Shown here piece after piece: positions 57,955 to 64,000 of a stretch of 64,000 bases of DNA. The notes under the pieces are model-generated. The model did not search any database, was not told the DNA's origin, and saw nothing but the letters and a program-made list of their open reading frames with translations. The translations under genes and the position numbers were made by a program. Position 1 is the stretch's first letter. The number at the start of each line of letters is the position of its first letter. This DNA comes from Puccinellia tenuiflora (Eukaryota; Streptophyta; Magnoliopsida; Poales; Poaceae). The stretch spans positions 62,001-126,000 of the forward strand of contig QRDG01000616.1 of assembly GCA_012064385.1 (NCBI GenBank). Direction: 5' to 3'.

Positions 57955-59555
57955 TGATACGTCTCAAACGTATCTATAATTTTTGAGTGATTCATGCTAG
58001 TTTTGTGATATTGTCACATGTTTTTACTGTCATTTATATCATTTTTATGCATTTTGTCGGACTAACCTATTGACAAGATGCCCAGTGCCAGTTCCCTGTT
58101 TTTCCTGTCTTTTTTTTCAGAAATTTACTTCTGAAAATATTCTCGGAACGCGCTGAAATTTTTTGAGGATTTTTTATTTGCCATGACGAAGTACCAGTCC
58201 GAAGGAGAGCCAGAGGGGAGGCCCACAGGGTAGAGGCGGCCCCCTGCCGTGGCCTAGGGGTGACCCGCGGGTGGGGCCCGCCCAACCCCTGGGACCTCTC
58301 CTCGATGCCCTCCGACGCCTATAAATTCACATCTGACCTAAAAACGTCGAGGCGGCCATTATTTTCCAGAAACTCGGCCCCGACGCGCCGTCACCTGAAA
58401 ACCCTAGTTCGGGGTCCAATCTGAAGCTGATCCCGGCACTCTGCCGGAGGGGAGATCGATCTCGGATGGCTCTTCATCGCCATGCCTTCCTCCGGGATGA
58501 TTTGTGAGTAGTCTCACCTTGGACTACGGGTCCATGGCAGTAGCCAGTTGGTAGTCTCTCTCTTGTGCTTCATGTCTTATGATCTTGTGAGCTGCCTAAC
58601 ATGATCAAGATTGATTATTGTAATGCTATGTGATGTGTTTGCTGGGATCCGATGGATTATGAAGTTATGTTCAGATTGTGCATGATTATTATATGAGTAA
58701 TTTATGTTCTTGCATGCTCTCCGATGTGCGTAGTTACTTTGGCCAAGTGATTGTGTGTATCTCCAAGAGAGGGTATTTATGCTAGATAGTGGGTTCATAC
58801 CCCCTTTTGTTCTAGGCACGAGTGACAGAAACGTCTAAGGGCGAGGGTGTGTTGTTGCTACTAAGGGTAAAACAGCGGTGTTAATGTCTCTTTTGATATT
58901 AGTATTGCTTACTTCATGCACGTTACTTAATGCAATTGTCTGTTGCTTGCAACTTAATACCGTTGGGTGATAGGCTGGATAGCGATCCCACGGTGGACTT
59001 TTTAGACAAAGACGCAGTTGGACTCAACGGTCTTTGTTCCTTGTCGTGATGCCTCCATAAATATTATCATGTCCTTTTTGTCATAGCTAAATTGGGTTTG
59101 TGTCATGATCTTGTCAATTGCCTAGCTGTAATTCGTTCACCCATCACATGCATATTTTATTTACTTAAGAGACTCCACTAGTGAACCCATGGCCCCCGGT
59201 CCATCTTTTTACATTGTTTACAACCTCATTTACTTACTTTTAATCATCATTATTCCTCTGGTCACTTTTCATATTTTATCTATTTCATCATACAATTAAC
59301 CGCTTTGTGTTTTGCGAGACCGGAGAGATTGACAACCTCTCCGCCGTTGGGGACAAAGTATTTGGTTGAGTGTGTGCAGGTCCACGTCTGTTGAAGGTAT
59401 CCCTAAGTGCCAGAGATCTTCATCATTCACCTCGTTGTTGATTTCAAAGTCCTACTGGTTCGATAAACCTCGGTTCTTAATTGAGCGAAAACTGCTACTA
59501 GCTACAATTCCGCCTTCGCTTGGGGCACCACCCAACTTATCAATATCTACCATCA
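57955..59555 (+). repeat. 5' LTR of element D
   Basis: 1,601 bp, TG...CA, TATA box TATAAAT at 58320-58326. Preceded by a polypurine-tract context instead of a target duplication. Confidence 0.85.
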
Positions 59556-59565
59556 AGCAGTTTTT

Positions 59566-59583
59566 TGGCGCCGTTGCCGGGGA
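59566..59583 (+). other. Primer-binding site, tRNA-Asp (element D)
   Basis: TGGCGCCGTTGCCGGGGA, 10 nt after the LTR end. Confidence 0.85.
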
Positions 59584-59747
59584 CTTTGGAGCTACAGCAA
59601 GGGGAGTCTCATACTCTCAATCTCTTTACTTTGTTTTTGTCTTGCTTGCTTTATATCTCGTTTAGTTTATTTTCCTATTTCAAAATTTTAAAACCCAAAA
59701 AAATTAGTGTAGTCTTTATTTCTGTCTTGTTATTTTATCCTATCTTT

Positions 59748-60575
59748 ATGTCTAGCTTTACCACTCTTGATATGCCTCTGTTAGCCGAGTTCTTTACCTT
59801 CAAACAAAAGGGAGAAGAAAGTTTAAAAAATGCTTGGGGTAGAATTTCAGAATTACATCAAAAGATCCAATCCATGCTTGCTATGTGTGTTTTGCAGAGA
59901 TGCTTTTATTATGGACTATCTGATGCATGCAAGCATGTTTTGGATGTCATTACTGGAGGAAACTTTCTTGAAATTGATGAATTAGAATCCCAGAGAATTA
60001 TAAAAGGCTTAGTTGTTTTTCCCACCAATGAGAAAACTAATGGAATACATGGTAGATTAGATAAAATAGAAAATATTTTATGTAATCTAAATTTAAATGG
60101 AATAGAGGTGAGCTCTAAAGATTATCAAATCCTTGAAATAAATGGTGATTGGGAACCGTATATCCCTATTGAAATAAATGATCAAAGGTTCCTTGCTTAT
60201 TGTGATATTGGTTCTATAATGTCAACTATGCCTAATATGGTTTTCGATGCTATGAATTTTGGAGACTTATTTGATTACCCTTTTTGTCAGTCTCATTCTG
60301 ATGGTAGCTCTTCAAAAATTTATAAAAGAGTTAAAGAGGTCCCTGTCACTTTTAAACATAAGACTGCTTTGGTTGATTTCTTGGTTCTTGAGTCAAAGGC
60401 TCAAGCCAATATTGTACTTGGAAGATTTTTCCTTCATTCCGTGGGAGCTTTTATTGATGTTAAAAAGGTCTGCATATGTTTTCGTTTTCCCATTAAGGGC
60501 AGGTTCTCCTTTCCCCTCAAAGAGAATGAAGTGCTTATTGAAGGAAAAGGTGCAATGGATTTCGAAAAAACTTGA
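59748..60575 (+). CDS. Compact gag-protease ORF of element D (275 aa)
   Basis: A single intact frame. Residues about 1-80 contain a shortened Gag-like piece (LKNAWGRISELHQKIQSML, then ACKHVLDVITGGNFLEI) comparable to QAWERMKSMV...LLDSAAGGNF in C. After a short linker (KIENILCNLNLNGIEV) comes a protease-like domain: EPYIPIEINDQRF, active-site region CDIGSIMSTMP (Asp codon 60204-60206), VDFLVLESKAQANIVLGRFF and VGAFIDVKK. The catalytic triplet is D-I-G instead of the usual D-[ST]-G or C's D-L-G, so activity is uncertain. Most of the Gag seen in C is missing. The ORF lies at the standard gag position, and the flanking noncoding blocks are the same as in C. Confidence 0.75.
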   Translation: MSSFTTLDMPLLAEFFTFKQKGEESLKNAWGRISELHQKIQSMLAMCVLQRCFYYGLSDACKHVLDVITGGNFLEIDELESQRIIKGLVVFPTNEKTNGIHGRLDKIENILCNLNLNGIEVSSKDYQILEINGDWEPYIPIEINDQRFLAYCDIGSIMSTMPNMVFDAMNFGDLFDYPFCQSHSDGSSSKIYKRVKEVPVTFKHKTALVDFLVLESKAQANIVLGRFFLHSVGAFIDVKKVCICFRFPIKGRFSFPLKENEVLIEGKGAMDFEKT

Positions 60576-63436
60576 TATTTGGCATTGCGCCTAGCTAAAA
60601 GGCGTTAAAGAAAAGCGCTTGTTGGGAGGCAACCCATCTTTTATTTTCAGTTTTCTTTTTGATTTTCTTGAGTCATGAAGTTATTACCTCTGTAGAAACT
60701 TCGTTGTATCTTTTTCTTTTGGTTTTTTGTGCCAAGTTTAGCCTCTAATGCATTGAAAGTGCGAGGTATTGTGTTGCTGTCCAAAAATAGATTATGTGCG
60801 CCTGTTGCACGAAAATCCTAAAATCGCCAGAATTTTATATTTTTCTGATAATTTTTTACAGAAAGACTGATGCTTTTATCTATCTTTCGTTAGATTTAAG
60901 TTTTTTGATTTGAGCTGCAGAAGTGCCTCGAAAAATTCGATCTTTACAGACTGTTCAGATTTTGACAGATTCTGCTTTTATTTTGCATTTGTCTCTTTAC
61001 CATCGTCATATGTGATACTCTAGGGGTATAGTGCCACATTGAGGCTTAGTAAACAGTAGATAATGTTTAATGAAGTTGGTTTGCAATTTGTCATGAGTTG
61101 AACACATGTGCATTTTAATTTATGAGCACTAACCCTCTAATCAAATTATGAGAAATTTTGTGTGAAGGGAGTTTTTAAGTTCCAAAGGAGAGGAATATGA
61201 AGAAATCGAGGATGGATCAAAGCTCAAGCTTGGGGATGCCCCCATGGCACCCCCTCTGAATATCAAGAACTATCAAGAGTCAAAGCTTGGGGATGCCCAA
61301 GGCATCCCCTCATCTTCATCGACTATCATAAGGTCGTCTTCGTTGAACTTCGTTTTTATCACTTTACATATTATGTGCTATGCTTGGAGCATCTTTTTAC
61401 TTTTAGTTTTGTTTGTTAGTCATATATTTGTTGGATCCTAGCTTTATTTGTGTGGGAGAGAGACACACTCCTCTTTTTCGTTTGAATACTCCTTTGCTTC
61501 GCTTATATCTTTTTGAATATTCTTAGCTACTATCTGTTTTCTAGTAAGCTCTCGCTTTTAGCTTTTATCTTGTTTAGAGCTGCTAGTTGTTAAGTTAAAC
61601 TCTCTTGTTCTTCACTTATATTTGTTGGAGAGTTGTTTTGGTTGCTTGGTTAATGTGTTAGATCGGAAAAATGCTATGCATGTGGCAGTGGTATGAAGTA
61701 GAAAAACCTGCATAATCTTGTAGATCACTATGTGGATAATTTGATACCCTTCAATTGTTTTGAGGCACTAAAATAGCTAATGGTTAAAATGTGTTGGTTA
61801 ATGGTGTTAGAGCTAATTAGTGGAGAGGTGTTATTAAAGCGTGGAGCCGTACTTTTTTGAACTAAACAACCTAAGTCAACAATGCTAATGTGTCATGAAT
61901 TCTACTAAGTTGAAAATAAGTTCCTAGTGGGTAGTTACTGCAATGGTCGGGGAAGCCAACGGGGCACTTGTGTCGCCGCCACGATCCCTCTCGGGGTGTC
62001 TCTAACCATTTGTGGAACATTGAAACTGCTAGTTGTTTGCAATATACGAAATGCATTGTTGAGCTTTGGTTTTTGGCACTTCCACTTCCATATTTTGCTA
62101 GCCTCTTCGGTGCTGCACAATGCCCTCTCTCGCATTGAGATTGGTGCATACTTCGCGAGCACATCCAACTTCGTGGGAGAACTTCATCCTGTTCTCCTAC
62201 ACATAAGCCAACTATCTTCCTCAAAACAGCCACCATACCTACCTATCACGGCATTTCCATAGCCGTTCCGAGATACATTGCCATGCAACATCCATCATTA
62301 CATTACATGACTTGATGTCGTTCTTCATTATCATATAGTTTGCTTGATCATTGAGTTAGTGTGTAGCGTGGCTTGCCACATGTTCTACATTTTTATTTTT
62401 TCCACACTACACTCGATCATGCATATCTTCTTTTATACATCATGTATTAGTCTTATGAGTTATGAGTACCAAAATGTGATGATCATCTTGTAATAATAGA
62501 GTGTTGCCCCTACATGTGAGCATATTGAAAATAGTCCAAAGTGGTCACATAAAAGAGTCCAAAAGAGACCAATGAGAGAATATTTAAAAGAGCCATGGAG
62601 GCCACAATAAAAAAAAAGAGAAATACAAAAGAGAGAGGGGGCAGCACTACTATCCTTTATTCCACACTTGTGCTAGTAGCACCTACACTTCATTATAGAG
62701 AGTTTTCATGTTTCATTTGTATAACTATATGGGGAATTAACGTTATAGAACTTGGCTTGTATATTCCAAGGATGAGCCTCCTCAAGTGAGCTCTAGGTCT
62801 TCATGAGCAAGCAAGTTGGATGCACCCCCACTAGTTCCATTGGAGAGCTTTCATACACTTATAGCTCTATGTGCATCCGTTGCATGACAATCACTACTCC
62901 TCATACAGTGTCAACTACGGGACTTCCTTCTGTCTTGTGGTTACTTTCTCCACTGTTTGAGCCTTTCTATTTGACCTTCCAAACCTCCATCATTGTTCTC
63001 TTGCCATAACATCATGGTGCCAAAGTCACTTCTTACTTGCACTAGTTGAGTAGACTTCAAAACAGTTGATTTGTGAAGTAGATGTATTAGGACACCTGAC
63101 GTGAGCTTGGCTATGAATGACTAATTAGATGCTTTGAAGAATGATTGATACTTTACATTGGATACATAATTCGTAATTCTTTTTTCTAAACCTTATGTAT
63201 GGTTCCATGTCTCCAACACACTTATTCATGAAAAGTTTCTAGCATTTGTTAGCCAGCGTTTGTTAATCATTGTTTGCTTAATGTCAACTATAGACAATTG
63301 TTTTGGATCACCTAATTCACTTCATGTGCTTTGCATTACTATCTTGATCAAGATTGTGTTGGTTGCATGTCTCATCAAAAATTATTTGTTATCACTTACC
63401 TACTCAAGGACGAGTAGGAGTTAAGCTTGGGGATGC
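60576..63436 (+). other. Noncoding 3' internal region of element D
   Basis: About 2.9 kb without ORFs, closely related to the corresponding part of element A. It has the hairpin block at 60587-60637, AAGCTTGGGGATGC at 61226-61239, 61283-61296 and, directly before the LTR, 63423-63436. Confidence 0.75.
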
Positions 63437-64000
63437 TGATACGTCTCAAACGTATCTATAATTTTTGAGTGATCCATGCTAGTTTTGTGATATTGTCACA
63501 TGTTTTTACTGTCATTTATATCATTTTTATGCATTTTGTCGGACTAACCTATTGACAAGATGCCCAGTGCCAGTTCCCTGTTTTTCCTGTCTTTTTTTTC
63601 AGAAATTTACTTCTGGAAATATTCTCGGAACGCGCTGAAATTTTTTGAGGATTTTTTCTTTGCCATGACGAAGTACCAGTCCGAAGGAGAGCCGGAGGGG
63701 AGGCCCACAGGGCAGAGGCGGCCCCCTGCCGTGGCCTAGGGGTGACCCGCGGGTGGGGCCCGCCCAACCCCTGGGACCTCTCCTCGATGCCCTCCGACGC
63801 CTATAAATTCACATCTGACCTAAAAACGTCGAGGCGGCCATTATTTTCCAGAAACTCGGCCCCGACGCGCCGTCACCGAAAACCCTAGTTCGGGGTCCAA
63901 TCTGAAGCTGATCCCGGCACTCTGCCGGAGGGGAGATCGATCTCGGATGGCTCTTCATCAGCCATGCCTTCCTCCGGGATGATTTGTGAGTAGTCTCACC
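63437..64000 (+). repeat. 3' LTR of element D (partial)
   Basis: The first 564 bp of the LTR, with TATA box at 63802-63808. Runs off the window. Confidence 0.85.

Larger units (their letters stand above)
57920..64000 (+). mobile_element. LTR retrotransposon D, joined to C (runs off window)
   Basis: The sequence order is 35 bp of internal 3' end (57920-57954), LTR (57955-59555), primer-binding site, 275-codon ORF, noncoding interior, and the start of another LTR (63437). The 35 bp are identical to 63402-63436, just before the right-hand LTR. The two LTRs are about 98-99% identical over the 560 bp visible. No polymerase or integrase. Confidence 0.85.

Noticed and set aside
1..64000. CRISPR arrays, bacterial operons, tRNA or rRNA genes
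   Set aside because: None seen. Tandem repeats present lack spacer structure, and the tRNA-like boxes at 41.7 kb belong to a SINE.

Overview
The window is nuclear DNA from a large-genome grass, most likely a Triticeae cereal (wheat, Aegilops, barley or rye). The evidence is intron-containing plant genes (an auxin-biosynthesis YUCCA gene, a J-domain/TPR co-chaperone gene, a plastid CLPR4 gene) set in dense grass-type repeats: Stowaway, Mutator-like, hAT-like and Harbinger-like elements, Helitrons, LINE and SINE retroposons, and long LTR retrotransposons starting TGATACGTCTC. No organism name can be read directly.

Layout. 1-872: a scrap of LTR (the same family as at the right end of the window) and a LINE 3' end. 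1331-6964 (minus): a four-exon YUCCA-type flavin monooxygenase gene, with a decayed LINE in intron 3 and three class II elements, one nested in another, in intron 1. 7350-7450: a Stowaway MITE upstream of it. 10464-18404 (minus): a ten-exon J-domain/TPR gene with FG-type N-terminal motifs and one apparent frameshift in exon 1. 19.6-28.4 kb: several insertions with clear target-site duplications (2.46 kb with 14 bp, 781 bp with 19 bp, Harbinger-like with TTA). One of them, a 1.9 kb Harbinger-like element, carries an intact 381-codon ORF. 28591-35343: a complete LTR retrotransposon (here 'A') with a 5-bp duplication. 35.3-38.9 kb: retroposon, Stowaway and a 668-bp Helitron. 39823-44432 (minus): CLPR4, with a SINE in intron 3 and a Helitron inserted 142 bp upstream of its start codon; that Helitron carries one exon of an MRS2-type Mg2+ transporter gene. 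47.6-51.1 kb: another LTR-like sequence. 51077-64000: a compound array of LTR elements ('C' and 'D') that runs off the window.

The most notable content is the LTR family A/C/D. All three copies have a primer-binding site that matches the plant tRNA-Asp 3' end. None encodes reverse transcriptase, RNase H or integrase. They retain very different gag/protease remnants: A has a 102-aa gag-protease fusion formed by an in-frame deletion, C has gag plus protease, and D has a compact 275-aa gag-protease ORF. The noncoding parts (a hairpin-rich block after the ORF, and a repeated polypurine-tract-like motif) are conserved among them. C and D are joined LTR-internal-LTR-internal-LTR, which points to recombination rather than independent insertion.

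The three host genes look functionally unrelated: auxin synthesis, a cytosolic or nuclear co-chaperone, and the plastid Clp protease core. I found no sign of an operon or gene cluster. I could not locate the last coding exon of either the J-domain/TPR gene or CLPR4.
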